Of a stretch of 64,000 nt of DNA, positions 51,437-60,755 are shown piece by piece. The stretch lies in the NCBI GenBank assembly GCA_003138515.1, contig PLGG01000021.1, forward strand, positions 49,601-113,600, given 5' to 3'. Both the position numbers and the translations under genes were made by a program. Origin of the DNA: Acidobacteriaceae bacterium. GTDB lineage: Bacteria > Acidobacteriota > Terriglobia > Terriglobales > Acidobacteriaceae. Under the pieces are notes generated by a model. The model was not told where the DNA came from and did not search any database. It saw only the letters and a list, made by a program, of their open reading frames with translations. Numbering within the stretch: the first letter of the stretch is position 1; each line of letters opens with the position of its first letter.

Positions 51437-54400
51437 TTATGAATTGGGTACCGCTGATTCGGGCATTGCGTCCTCTTCTGTTGTACGCGAAGAACGCAGC
51501 ATCGTCAGCACCAGAGCTTCCAGTTGCTGCGGCTGCACGCGCGTCTTGGCGAGAAAGTAGGTCGGGCCGAGGGTCAACTGGCTTCGCTGCTCCGTTGAGA
51601 GCTCGCGGCCAGAGTAAACCACCAGCGGCAGTTGGGCCAGATTTTCGTGCTGGCGCAGCCAATCCGCGACATTAAAGCCGTCTCCGTCGGGTAGCCCTAT
51701 ATCGAGCAGCATCAGGTGCGGCTGGAAAGTCGAGCACGCTTTGATCGTCTCCTCGAGCGAATGCGCGGTTTGCACCTGGATGCTGTCGCGGGCGAAGACT
51801 TCGCTGATGACATTCGCCAGATCGTGGTCGTCTTCCACGATAAGGATGCGCGCCTTTTCGCCGGAGCCGCAGAGCACACGCGCCAGCTCGGTCAGCAGAG
51901 CGTCTTCGCGGAGAGGCTTGGAGACCCATCCATCCGCGCCCGCCGGTAGCTCCCGCGGATTCTCCGGGTCTTCCACGCTCAACAAAACAACAGGCGTGCG
52001 CGCGGATGCATCCATCCGGCGCAGAAGCGGCAAAATCTCCCAGCCGTTCATGCCGTCCAGCGAAGTATCGAGAAGAATGGCTTGCGGATCATTGCGCGCC
52101 GCGGACAAGGTTTGCTCGACCGTGGCTGCTTGCACCACGGAGTAGCCATGCCGCGCGAGTTGCGCCGCGATCCTCGGGCGCGAATCGGCGTTGGCGTCGG
52201 CCAGGACAACGGTGCCGTGGCCGGGTTCCATCTCTCCCCCGCCCGCAGCGGCCACGGGAGCTGGATGATAGGGCAGAAAGATGCGGAAGGTCGATCCGCG
52301 CACTGGATTGCGCTCGGCCCATATGCGGCCAGAGTGTTGCAGCACGATGGTTCTGCAGATTGCCAGTCCCAGGCCCGTTCCGCCCTTTTGCCGCGAGTCG
52401 GAGGCGTCGACCTGCTGGAAGCGGCCGAAGATCGCCTCCAGTTTGTCGGCGGGAATTCCGCGTCCATGATCGATGACCGAAAGAATCACGCCGGTAACGC
52501 CCGGCCGCAGCATCACGCTCACGGGTGAGTTCGGCGGCGAGAACTTGACGGCATTCGAGAGCAGATTGGTTATGACCTGCAGCAAGCGGTCGGAGTCGGC
52601 GGCAATCTCCACCTTGGTGGAGTCGTGAATCAACTGCACGCCCGCGGCGTCAGCCATTGGCTGCATATCCTCGATGGCCTGCGTTACGACGTCGGCTAGT
52701 TGCACGCTGCTGAAGGCAAGCGGCTCGCGCCCACTCTGGATCCGCTCCAGATCGAGGATGTCGTTGATCAGCCTCACCAGCCTGTCGGAGTTGGTCAACG
52801 CGATGCGCAGCAGATTGGTGGCCTTTTCGTTGGCCTCGCCAAGAATGCCCGAGCTGAGCAACCCCAGCGCTCCACGGATGGAGGTAAGCGGCGTGCGCAG
52901 CTCGTGGCTCACCGTGGAGATGAACTCATCCTTCATCCGGTCGAGGGCATAGCGCTGGCTGATGTCGCGGAAGTTCAGCACCGAGCCCGAAATACGGCCG
53001 TGCGCGCGGAGGGGAGTGAGAGCATACTCGGCAGGGAAGCAGGTGCCGTCGGCGCGAAAGATGTTTTCCTCGCCGCCGGTTGCGGTGGATTGTGTTGCCG
53101 CGCCGCGCAGCGGGCACTCTTCGCTGCATGCGCGATCTGTCCCCGCGGCGCCGTGCAGCAACTCATGCACCGGCTTGCCGATCAGCGCATCTACAGCCGC
53201 GCCCAGCAGCCGCCCGGCCGCGGGATTGGCAAAGGTCACCTTTCCCTGGCGGTCGAGCCCGCAGATCCCCTCGGCCACCGCATCCAGCAAAATTTCCTGT
53301 TGATGGCTCAGTTCTTCCACCCGCCCGCGCTCCTGCGTCCGCGCCAGCAATTGCCCCAGTGATGCCGCCGCCGTTTCGATCGCAGCCATGACCTCGCGGT
53401 CCTCGCGCAGCCGGAACGAACAATAGAATTCCAGCACCGCCAGCACCTTGCTGCCGGCGCGCACCGGCACTGCCCAGCCCGAGACCATCTCCTGTTTTAG
53501 CGCTGCTATCGCGCGCCCGGACGCGGGCGCATCCTCCAGGTCGGCCGCCCATACCGTTCGTCCCTCTGTCAAGGCACGCTCCGGCAACTCGCTGGTCCCC
53601 GTCAGCGTCAATCCCATGCTCCCTTGAATCAGCGCCTCCGCGTTGCGGCCGGGCACTCCCCACGCTGTTCCAAATTCCAGATGCTTCTGCTCGGCGCCAA
53701 CCAGCCATTCAATCGCCACATCCCATCCCTGCGAGATACACAGGGCTTCAAGGATGCGCATGCCCGCCGATTCGCCCGACGCGCTTTCTCCCACGATCTG
53801 GCTCACTGCCAGTTGTAGAGCCAGCCGGTTCTCGCGCTGCTTCTGCTGAGTCACATCGCGCATCAGGCAGCGCACCGCCAAAGGAACGCCCGTCTTCTGA
53901 CGCCGGCTCAGGCTCAATTCCAGATCCAGGACGCGCCCATCCAGCGTGTGGTGGCGCAGTGGAATACGATCCACCATCTCGCCATCCAGCGCGCGGCGGA
54001 AAAGCGCAGCCACCTCGTTCCTCACGCCTTCTGAAAACAGCTCTTCGAAGGAGCGCAAATCGAGCAGCGCCGCCTGCTCCAGTCCGAAGCCCCGCTTCCA
54101 CGCCGGATTCGCGTAGAGAAACTGCCCCGCGGGGCTCAGCGTCGCAATCATTTCGGTCGAGTGTTCAAACAGGTCGCGGTACCTTTCCTGAGACTCGCGC
54201 TGCGCTTGCTCGCGGCGCGTGCTGTCGCTTTGATCCACGGCCACGGCAACCACTCCCGTCAGCTCGCCCGCCGCGTCGCGCAGCGCAGAGATGTGCAAAG
54301 TCACCTGGATCTGTACGCCGTCTTTGCGGCGCACCTTGGCTTCGAAGCTCGGCACCGTGCTCGGTGGCAGCATGCGCACGCATTGCATGTACGCCGCCAT

Positions 54401-54901
54401 CAGACCGGCCTGCGTGGCTTCTGCCGGCCGCTCCACGCGGCACAGCTTCTGCATCTCCGCCACCAGCCGCTCCGCCTCGCCTGGCGCAAGAAGCCCCACG
54501 CTGCCCCATCTTTCCAACAGTTCGGCGGCGCGATAGCCCAGCACGCGCTCAGTGGCGGGATTGCAGTAGATCAGCCTACCGCCGAGATCCACCGCAACCA
54601 CCGCCGGACCGGCCGAGTCCAGGAGTTCCCTCAGTCCTTCGGCGATTGGCTCCGCATCCTGAGCGGCTCCGGCGCGCAGCAGCCGCCGATTCAACAGCAT
54701 CGCAAACAGAGCCGTGGCGACCACGGCTGCCACCACTGGCAGCGATTCCCATCGAAAATGGGGAAACAGGCGGGCGAGGGCAGCGCCAACCGAAATGGCC
54801 ACAATGGAAAAAGGCAGAATCAGCCAGAACTGCGAAACCGCGCCCCGCTCCGCCGGCGCGGGCTGCGTTTGCTCACTCAATGCCTCCGGCCGCTCGCTCA
54901 T
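51437..54901 (-). CDS. Hybrid sensor histidine kinase with two receivers
   Basis: A 1154-residue sensor. Two membrane helices lie at residues 24-45 and 53-72. Two PAS domains follow (about 88-230 and 235-350), then a GAF-type domain (362-520) and a third PAS (530-650). The H-box is STVSHELRTPL with His666; the ATPase part has NLLSNAVKFSPP, DHGRGIP and GGTGLGLAI. Two C-terminal receivers carry Asp945 (ILLDTSLDGMNG) and Asp1067 (MLLDIGLPDGDG). The phosphate path is probably His666, a receiver, the Hpt protein and the separate receiver. The input signal is unknown. Confidence 0.92.
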   Translation of the reverse strand: MSERPEALSEQTQPAPAERGAVSQFWLILPFSIVAISVGAALARLFPHFRWESLPVVAAVVATALFAMLLNRRLLRAGAAQDAEPIAEGLRELLDSAGPAVVAVDLGGRLIYCNPATERVLGYRAAELLERWGSVGLLAPGEAERLVAEMQKLCRVERPAEATQAGLMAAYMQCVRMLPPSTVPSFEAKVRRKDGVQIQVTLHISALRDAAGELTGVVAVAVDQSDSTRREQAQRESQERYRDLFEHSTEMIATLSPAGQFLYANPAWKRGFGLEQAALLDLRSFEELFSEGVRNEVAALFRRALDGEMVDRIPLRHHTLDGRVLDLELSLSRRQKTGVPLAVRCLMRDVTQQKQRENRLALQLAVSQIVGESASGESAGMRILEALCISQGWDVAIEWLVGAEQKHLEFGTAWGVPGRNAEALIQGSMGLTLTGTSELPERALTEGRTVWAADLEDAPASGRAIAALKQEMVSGWAVPVRAGSKVLAVLEFYCSFRLREDREVMAAIETAAASLGQLLARTQERGRVEELSHQQEILLDAVAEGICGLDRQGKVTFANPAAGRLLGAAVDALIGKPVHELLHGAAGTDRACSEECPLRGAATQSTATGGEENIFRADGTCFPAEYALTPLRAHGRISGSVLNFRDISQRYALDRMKDEFISTVSHELRTPLTSIRGALGLLSSGILGEANEKATNLLRIALTNSDRLVRLINDILDLERIQSGREPLAFSSVQLADVVTQAIEDMQPMADAAGVQLIHDSTKVEIAADSDRLLQVITNLLSNAVKFSPPNSPVSVMLRPGVTGVILSVIDHGRGIPADKLEAIFGRFQQVDASDSRQKGGTGLGLAICRTIVLQHSGRIWAERNPVRGSTFRIFLPYHPAPVAAAGGGEMEPGHGTVVLADANADSRPRIAAQLARHGYSVVQAATVEQTLSAARNDPQAILLDTSLDGMNGWEILPLLRRMDASARTPVVLLSVEDPENPRELPAGADGWVSKPLREDALLTELARVLCGSGEKARILIVEDDHDLANVISEVFARDSIQVQTAHSLEETIKACSTFQPHLMLLDIGLPDGDGFNVADWLRQHENLAQLPLVVYSGRELSTEQRSQLTLGPTYFLAKTRVQPQQLEALVLTMLRSSRTTEEDAMPESAVPNS

Positions 54902-55261
54902 CGGCGCTCACTCCTCAACCAACGCCCGGCTCAAAATTGCGCAACCCCGGCCCCGACGCTGCCGCCGCCATCCGGCTCACCCGGGGACGCCGGCCAATCG
55001 GCGTCATGTGCCACGGGAAACATGCCTATGCGCCACGCGCTCCAACCGCACACAGAGACCTCTCGCAGACAGTAGCGCGATCAGCAGGTAGTATATTCGT
55101 TTGATTTCAGACTCTCTAGGCAAATCGGCCCGCTGCGGCTTGAAATGAAACGCTCCAGTAACCGCCTCCGGCTGAGCCCGTTCTCCCGGTGTCGTGTCGT
55201 GGCATTCGTTTCCACCATCCCGGCTTCATCCACCCGGTAAGCCGCGCCGTATACTGGCTGC
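54902..55261. other. Divergent intergenic region
   Basis: 360 bp between the kinase gene and the divergent secreted phospholipase gene. It must contain both promoters. No repeat array, palindrome or clear terminator was found; short frames inside it lack coding character. Confidence 0.45.
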
Positions 55262-56191
55262 ATGTTTCATCCATCCTGTGCAGTCCGCTCGCTGCGTTTC
55301 GCCGTGTCGGCTGCCGGCTTGTTTTGTCTCGCGATCGCAACCCCGGCCGCTCACGCGTGGGAGCACGAGGGCCATACTATGATCAATCGGCTGGCGGCTG
55401 CCGCGCTTCCCGCTGATGTGCCCGCGTTTCTCCAAACACCGGCGGCCATCGACGAAATCGAGTACCTGGGCCCCGAACCCGATCGCTGGCGCTCGCCCGC
55501 CGAGCCGGAATTGGTCGCTGCGCAGGCGCCGGAGCACTTCATCGACATCGAACTTGCCGACGCCCTCGGCCCGCTGCCGCGCAGGCGCCTCGACTTCGAA
55601 GCTTTGGTCTTCGCCGCCGGCCAGCGACCGGAGAAGATCGGTCTGCAGCCCTGGGAGACCGATGAAGTGTGGGAACGGCTGAAGGCTGCGATGCGTCAGT
55701 ATCGGACTCTGGCTGCAGCCGGTCAGGACACCAAACCCGTCGAGGCGGCGATCCTCTTCTACTCCGGCTGGCTTGGCCACTACGTCGGCGACGGTTCGCA
55801 GCCTTTGCATGTGACCGTCCAGTACAACGGCTGGACCGGCCCCAATCCAAACGGCTACACCACCGGCCATCAAATCCACCACCAATTTGAAGGACCGTTT
55901 GTCGCGGCCAACATCCACCCCTCCGACGTCAAATCCAAAATGACTCCGCCCAAAGTCATCCAGGGCGACATGTTCGACGCCTACCTCGCCTATCTGCGCC
56001 ACACGGCCACATACGTCGAGAAAGTCTATCAGTTTGATAAGGCCGGCGCGTTCATAGGCGCGGGGACGCAGGAGTCGCGCGACTTTACCGCCGCGCGCCT
56101 CGCAGCGGGAGCAAGCATGTTGCGCGACATGATCTACACGGCCTGGATCGATAGCGCGCAACCCGTGCCGGATCCGTACGCGGGGAAGTAG
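55262..56191 (+). CDS. Secreted S1/P1-nuclease or zinc phospholipase C-like protein
   Basis: A 309-residue exported enzyme of the S1/P1 nuclease/phospholipase C fold. The signal peptide ends at THAHA-type residues before the mature Trp33 (AHAWEHEGH), whose amino group and His35/His38 are expected to bind zinc. Further zinc ligands are seen in GPEPDRWR (Asp), PEHFIDIE (His), HYVGDGSQPLHVTVQYNG (His, Asp, His) and HHQFEG (His, Glu). Trinuclear zinc enzymes of this fold cut single-stranded nucleic acid or phospholipids; this one may serve nutrient uptake or extracellular DNA breakdown. It is alone on its strand. Confidence 0.85.
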   Translation: MFHPSCAVRSLRFAVSAAGLFCLAIATPAAHAWEHEGHTMINRLAAAALPADVPAFLQTPAAIDEIEYLGPEPDRWRSPAEPELVAAQAPEHFIDIELADALGPLPRRRLDFEALVFAAGQRPEKIGLQPWETDEVWERLKAAMRQYRTLAAAGQDTKPVEAAILFYSGWLGHYVGDGSQPLHVTVQYNGWTGPNPNGYTTGHQIHHQFEGPFVAANIHPSDVKSKMTPPKVIQGDMFDAYLAYLRHTATYVEKVYQFDKAGAFIGAGTQESRDFTAARLAAGASMLRDMIYTAWIDSAQPVPDPYAGK

Positions 56192-56359
56192 AGAGGCTGT
56201 TACAAAACTCGCAAATCGGCTAAATCTTCGAACTTTCGATGATGACTGAAGAGAGGCCGACGTCTCGGTACTGATGTTCAACATTTTAAACCCGTTAAAA
56301 TCTTTTAGCAGACCATCTCGAATCGGAGCCCAGTTCTCGGCACGGTAGAATGACTCATT

Positions 56360-56860
56360 ATGCCTTGGCATTGGCTCCAAACGTGGTGGACGGCTGCCTC
56401 ACTGTGGGAAGCCGAGAAGTTTTGGATTCCTGCAATATTGGCTCTCGTTGCATTGTGGATTTCACTGAAGGACAGACGCCCAACGTTGGTTCTCAAAGCC
56501 CGGAAAGGTCAATGGGCGAGCGTTAACAGGACAACAAATCGAAACGAGATAGGATTTGCGGCGATTATCGAGGTCTACAACGTGAGCGCCCGAGCAAACG
56601 CGATTCGTGAGTATCGGTTCTGGACGAGAGATGAAGAAGGTAAGTGGACATTGATGGAAAGCGAACGCTATGAACTCAAGTTTAATGATGAGGAAAAGCC
56701 AAGAGTGTTCAATCACACCCCGTTGCCACTTTCACCTCACTCCGGAGCAGAAGTACAAATCGAAGCGTTCACGGCACTCACCAGATTGCATCAGGTGAAG
56801 GTGGAAGTGGAAGACCTTTTTAAGAAACGATACACGATTGAGCTCTCAGTTGAGAGGTAA
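56360..56860 (+). CDS. Membrane-anchored protein of unknown function
   Basis: A 166-residue protein. A Trp-rich segment (MPWHWLQTWWTAASLW) and a membrane helix (FWIPAILALVALWISL, residues 21-36) are followed by a beta-rich soluble domain (ARKGQWASVN, GFAAIIEVYNVS, EYRFWTRDEEGKW, AEVQIEAFTAL) that looks like an Ig-type fold on the cytoplasmic or periplasmic side. Base composition is lower in GC than its neighbours, which may mean recent transfer. No family is recognised. Confidence 0.65.
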   Translation: MPWHWLQTWWTAASLWEAEKFWIPAILALVALWISLKDRRPTLVLKARKGQWASVNRTTNRNEIGFAAIIEVYNVSARANAIREYRFWTRDEEGKWTLMESERYELKFNDEEKPRVFNHTPLPLSPHSGAEVQIEAFTALTRLHQVKVEVEDLFKKRYTIELSVER

Positions 56861-56875
56861 GCCCAGCCCAGTGTT

Positions 56876-56956
56876 CCATGTCTCGATCCTGAGACATGGG
56901 AAAGTGCGAACCCAAACCTCGGGGCTTTGTATCAGGGCATGGCTTCAGCCATGCCC
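56876..56956. repeat. Palindromic repeats, family B copy 2 and family A copy 2
   Basis: 56876-56899 reads CCATGTCTC-GATCCT-GAGACATGG, a perfect 9-bp palindrome like the one at 43238. At about 56923-56956, CTTTGTATCAGGGCA is followed by GGGCATGGC-TTCA-GCCATGCCC. The hairpin stem differs from the copy at 674 but stays fully paired. Confidence 0.65.
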
Positions 56957-57068
56957 AAAGGACCGCCCCTCATTTTGAAAATCAACCAGCGCGGCGAAGC
57001 CGCGCTGTCGAGCTCCTTAAAGCCGACATTTCAGGCGTAATATGTGTTGGCTGAAGCTTTTGAGGCTT

Positions 57069-57094
57069 CCCGGGTCCCAGAAGCGAGACCTGGG
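57069..57094. repeat. Palindromic repeat, family B, copy 3
   Basis: CCGGGTCCCAGAAGCGAGAC followed by CTGGGG: it keeps GAGACCTGGG from family B but has lost strict palindromy (CCCAG/CTGGG or GGTC/GACC can pair). Probably a decayed copy of 43238-43263. Confidence 0.5.
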
Positions 57095-57229
57095 GAACTC
57101 ATCTTGGTGCAGGAGTGGCCGTCGAAATCTGGACCACCCGCCCCAATGGATTGGTAACTGAAGAGCGAATCGAGATTTGTCTCTGATCTTCAGAACGAAG
57201 ATAAGTCGTTCAACTCGCAAAATGAATGG

Positions 57230-58426
57230 GTGAACACGATGGAAGCGCCCTTCATCGTCTTGATGGTGATCGCAATAATCGCTATTCTCGGATTCGTTTG
57301 GATGCAGAAGAAATCCGGATCAGAAGGAGAGGAGAGTAACCAAACTGTTTCCTTCCGAGACCCCTCTGCGGGTAGGTCCATCCCTTCCAGCGTCACACAA
57401 GATCGGTGCCTACAAGTGACCACCCAACCTGTTCCTTCACCGAACTCCGCCGGGGACGAAATCACCCCGTCCGGGGTGGGCCAAGGCGAACACAAAGCGC
57501 CGGAGCTCCTAATTCAAGACTCGTTGTTTCTCCCCCAGCAATTCGTATTTCTCGATCTGGAAACAACCGGGCTCTCCCCGGAAATGGATGAAATCATAGA
57601 AATAGGCGCAATCCGCCTTAACCGAAGCCAGATCAATCAGGCCACATTCTCCACCCTCGTCAAACCAGAGAAGCGGATTCCAAGACTCATTACCGAGATA
57701 AACGGCATCACGCAGGGCATGGTTAATGAGGGCGGCGTCCCCTCGGCCGATGCGTTATCAGGGTTCATTGAGTTCATCGGTGATCTGCCTCTTGTCACAT
57801 TTAATGCAGATTTCGACATGGGATTTCTTTGGAATGCGGCAAAGCGCCAAGGCCTCGCAATCGAGAACCGCTATGCTTGCGCACTGAAATTGGCGCGTCG
57901 AGCATGGCCCGGATTGCCGAGTTATCGTCTTGCCGATCTTGCAAAGATTGGAAATTTGAGCGACGACGACACACATCGCGCTCTTGGCGATTGCAAACGT
58001 GCCGTCATCATCTTTGCCTCTGCGGTGAGCCAAATCGGTGAGGAAATCCGCTGGTCCTACAGACAACGTGATTGGCGCGAATATGTGAAATATCATGCAG
58101 CCCGCGATCCCAACCGTGCGTTTGTCTCAGCTACGCGCCCCTTGGAGGTCAGCGACCCAGCACAGGCAGTAATACGCTACAACGAAGCAATGGGTCGGAT
58201 GTATGACTACGAGACGCTGATTGGCGGTCGCTCGGGAGATGACCAGATCCTAGACCGGCTGACGCTATGTCTTTGGAGACTCGGCCGCTACCAAGAGCTG
58301 ATTGATTCCGTGGAAGGCTTTATTGGCCGATTCCCAGAGGCAAAGTCCAGCTTAATGACAGGCATCCTCAGGCGGAGGGAAAAGGCCGCGCGCAAAGTGT
58401 TGCCGATCGACCGCGTTGTGAATTGA
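57230..58426 (+). CDS. Membrane-anchored DEDDh 3'-5' exonuclease
   Basis: A 398-residue protein. A single N-terminal helix (FIVLMVIAIIAILGFVWM, residues 8-25) anchors it; after a Ser/Pro-rich linker of about 75 residues an exonuclease domain starts: FVFLDLETTGL with Asp109 and Glu111, NADFDMGFL, and HRALGDCKRA with His and Asp, all five DEDDh residues. The C-terminal 100 residues are helical (RQRDWREYVKYHAARDP, then LIDSVEGFIGRFPEAK) without a named domain. DnaQ-like proofreading or RNA-processing enzymes of this class are usually soluble, so the anchor is odd. GTG at 57230 or ATG at 57239 could start it. Confidence 0.82.
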   Translation: MNTMEAPFIVLMVIAIIAILGFVWMQKKSGSEGEESNQTVSFRDPSAGRSIPSSVTQDRCLQVTTQPVPSPNSAGDEITPSGVGQGEHKAPELLIQDSLFLPQQFVFLDLETTGLSPEMDEIIEIGAIRLNRSQINQATFSTLVKPEKRIPRLITEINGITQGMVNEGGVPSADALSGFIEFIGDLPLVTFNADFDMGFLWNAAKRQGLAIENRYACALKLARRAWPGLPSYRLADLAKIGNLSDDDTHRALGDCKRAVIIFASAVSQIGEEIRWSYRQRDWREYVKYHAARDPNRAFVSATRPLEVSDPAQAVIRYNEAMGRMYDYETLIGGRSGDDQILDRLTLCLWRLGRYQELIDSVEGFIGRFPEAKSSLMTGILRRREKAARKVLPIDRVVN

Positions 58427-58776
58427 CCATGCAATACCAAAGATTAGGGGCAATGGCGGGCGGCCGAAGCCCGACCAACCACGAATGAGCGGGCGCCCCG
58501 GCCCTCGATTTTGAGACCTGGGATATCACGAACCCCTCCCAGCCACCAATTACTCCCCGTAAGCGCCCATCTCGTCATCTGGAAGATGCACGCAATGCAC
58601 TAGAGCTGAATTCGTTGCGTTTCCCGTGGTGATCAATGAGACGATGTTCTCGAAGCGTGAGGGCCACAACGCAGACCCAATCATGCAAAAGCCCCACCGG
58701 GTCATCAATCCGGTGGGGCTTTGGTATTACCAGTAGGACGCCGCCTGAGAACTGAATCAAGGATATCGATGCCGCT
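58427..58776. other. Convergent intergenic region
   Basis: 350 bp with a half copy of palindrome family B (58504-58523, CTCGATTTTGAGACCTGGGA) and the bidirectional terminator at 58687-58722. Between them lies an ordinary stretch without a supported gene. Confidence 0.5.
58687..58722. terminator. Bidirectional terminator
   Basis: A perfect 10-bp stem GCCCCACCGG/CCGGTGGGGC with a 9-nt loop, preceded by AAAA and followed by TTT, lies between the exonuclease gene and the convergent DUF2062 gene. It could end transcripts from both sides. Confidence 0.8.
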
Positions 58777-59259
58777 TCAGTCGCCGGCTCCAGCGGCTTT
58801 CAGAACGGGAATGCGCCGCAGCATCAAATTGAGCAGCGTCGTCATCAGCAAGACGGCCGGAATGGCAGCGATAAGCCAGGCCAGCAGGGCCTCGCCTGCC
58901 AGCCCGCTCATGTGTTTGGCAAGGGTGAAAGCGGAAAGATGCTCGAGCGCGCGCGGTCCCAGAAACTGCGCTTTATGCGCGGAGAAAATCCATCCGCCCA
59001 GCCGCACAAAGGGAACGATCAGCGCCAGTTGCAGGGGCATGGCTGCATAGTTCGCGGCCTGAATGACTGGTAGGTTCAAACGGAGCGCCAGTGCCAGCCC
59101 GGCGCACAGCACTGTGGGGATCCCAATCACGGGAATGCAGCCCACTGCGAATCCGAGCGCCAGTGTCAGAGCCAGCCGGAGTGGCGAGATTCCCTGGCTG
59201 AGCCAAAGAACCGCTTTGCGCTTTGCCGCTGCCGGAATCCTGCCCACTATCGCCTCCAC
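58777..59259 (-). CDS. DUF2062 membrane protein
   Basis: A 160-residue protein with about four membrane segments, among them LALTLALGFAVGCIPVIG and ALLAWLIAAIPAVLLMTTLL. The early PLRLALxLAxGxxxGxxPxxG pattern is the DUF2062 signature. Members are common beside genes of polysaccharide and lipid metabolism, but their role is unknown. It starts at the ATG at 59259 and is divergent from ruvC, with about 220 bp between the genes. Confidence 0.8.
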   Translation of the reverse strand: MEAIVGRIPAAAKRKAVLWLSQGISPLRLALTLALGFAVGCIPVIGIPTVLCAGLALALRLNLPVIQAANYAAMPLQLALIVPFVRLGGWIFSAHKAQFLGPRALEHLSAFTLAKHMSGLAGEALLAWLIAAIPAVLLMTTLLNLMLRRIPVLKAAGAGD

Positions 59260-59483
59260 GCTGGGTTCCTTTCCCTATAACTTAGAGACACTCGAAACGG
59301 CGTTTGGTTTTCCTCGGATGAAACTTTTGTAAACGAACCAAAGTCGTCATTAGGTTGGATGCGGCCGGTCCGGAACGGTTACTGCGTCTTCCGATAGCAC
59401 AAACGTGTTATCCCCAACTGGAACCAGCGCAGCACACCTGCGGGAGTTATCGGCACATCCGGTCTGCGGTACACTTGGACCCG

Positions 59484-59993
59484 ATGAGGGTCTTTGGCAT
59501 CGATTGCGGAACCGAGGTGACCGGCTTCGGCGTCGTTGATTCCGGCGAAGGTCCGCGCGACGTGCCACTCCAGTTCAGGGCGATGGGAGCGATCCGCCTG
59601 ACGAAGGCTCATGCCTTGCCGGAGCGCCTTGACCAGGTCTTTAGGGAGTTGACTGCCGAACTGGAGCGCTGGCGCCCCGATGCAGTGGCCGTCGAAGAAG
59701 TTTTCTACTCCGTCAATGCCAAGTCTGCCCTGAAACTAGGTCAGGTGCGCGGCGTCGCGCTTCTGGCTGCGGCCCGGCAGCGCATTCCCCTGGCTGAATA
59801 CGCCGCCCTGAAGATCAAGTCGAGCGTCGTCGGTTACGGACTGGCGAAAAAGGAGCAAGTGCAATTCATGGTGGCGCGGCTGCTTGGATTGGCCCAGCTG
59901 CCTCAGCCTGCTGACGCTGCCGATGCCCTGGCCATCGCCATCTGTCACATTCACACCGCGCAAACTTTGGCGCTTCAGGGGGCCAGGCGATGA
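59484..59993 (+). CDS. ruvC: Holliday junction endonuclease RuvC
   Basis: Resolves Holliday junctions by paired cuts. The RNase H fold has Asp7 (FGIDCGTEVTGFG), Glu71 or Glu72 (AVEEVFYSVN), and Asp144 and Asp147 (PADAADALA). Length is 169 residues. The frame is open from 59355 but starts with sequence that has no RuvC pattern; the ATG at 59484 begins the conserved domain. It overlaps the next gene by four bases (ATGA). ruvA and ruvB are not in the window. Confidence 0.95.
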   Translation: MRVFGIDCGTEVTGFGVVDSGEGPRDVPLQFRAMGAIRLTKAHALPERLDQVFRELTAELERWRPDAVAVEEVFYSVNAKSALKLGQVRGVALLAAARQRIPLAEYAALKIKSSVVGYGLAKKEQVQFMVARLLGLAQLPQPADAADALAIAICHIHTAQTLALQGARR

Positions 59994-60649
59994 GGGCATA
60001 CTGGCTCTTGGCTACCGCTTTCACGCTCGCCGGCCAGCTTCATGCTGCGTCTGCGGCCGGTCCCGTCGTTCAGGTCGACTTCTCCAATCCTGAACTGTCG
60101 CCGCCGCAATGGACGCTCGTTCTCCACGCCGATGGCAGCGGCCATTTTCGCTCTCAGATGGGCAGCACTCCCAAGGCAGGCCTAAAAGAGATCGAAGCGC
60201 CCAACATCGATCGCGACATTCAGTTGAGCAAGGAATTCGCCGGGCGCGTCTTTGCAGCGGCGCAGAGCCATAAGTGGTTCAATGTGTCTTGCGAAAGCCA
60301 CCTGAAGGTTGCTTTCGAGGGTTGGAAGACATTCACCTATGGCGGACCGTTGGGCCAGGGATCGTGCACCTTCAACTACTCGCGCGATAAGGAACTCCAG
60401 TCGCTCGGCGAATCCATGCAGGCGGTAGCCGAGACGATTCTCGAGGGTGCTCGCCTTGAGGTGTTGCTGCAGCACGACCGCCTGGGCCTGGACCAGGAGA
60501 TGGAATTTCTCACTGAGGCCGTTCAGGACGGCCGGGCACAGCAGGTCTGTGCCATCCGCGACATTCTGGAACGGCTCGACCAGGACAGCGATGTTCTCGA
60601 GCGCGTGAGAAAACGGGCGCGTGCTCTGTTGGACCGCGGCCCAACATAA
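59990..60649 (+). CDS. Secreted protein of unknown function, coupled to ruvC
   Basis: A 219-residue protein whose start codon overlaps the ruvC stop by four bases. The signal peptide (MRAYWLLATAFTLAGQLHAASA) makes it exported. The mature part has FSNPELSPPQWTLVLHADGSGHFRS, SHKWFNVSCESHLKVAFEGWKTF and a long helical C-terminus (DILERLDQDSDVLERVRKRARAL). Two cysteines may form a disulfide (VSCES and GSCTF). Why an exported protein should be translationally linked to RuvC is not clear. Confidence 0.78.
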   Translation: MRAYWLLATAFTLAGQLHAASAAGPVVQVDFSNPELSPPQWTLVLHADGSGHFRSQMGSTPKAGLKEIEAPNIDRDIQLSKEFAGRVFAAAQSHKWFNVSCESHLKVAFEGWKTFTYGGPLGQGSCTFNYSRDKELQSLGESMQAVAETILEGARLEVLLQHDRLGLDQEMEFLTEAVQDGRAQQVCAIRDILERLDQDSDVLERVRKRARALLDRGPT

Positions 60650-60755
60650 ATCTTTGCCTTCCGGCGACTTTTTCGGGTCTGTTCGTGTCCAATTCAATGC
60701 AGGGCTCTCGATGTTTTGGGGTGAAATAGTACCGGCGATAGAAAGGCGGGGCGCC

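Larger units (their letters stand above)
56861..57229. other. Non-coding region with three palindromic repeats
   Basis: 369 bp without a gene: a family B palindrome (56876-56899), a family A hairpin (about 56923-56956), an extra GC hairpin (about 56993-57009, GCGCGGC-GAA-GCCGCGC) and a second family B element (57069-57094). The start codon region of the exonuclease gene has no strong ribosome site. Confidence 0.6.

Noticed and set aside
53959..55104. A Pro/Arg-rich open frame on the plus strand
   Set aside because: It is antisense to the hybrid kinase and shows only the composition expected for a shadow.
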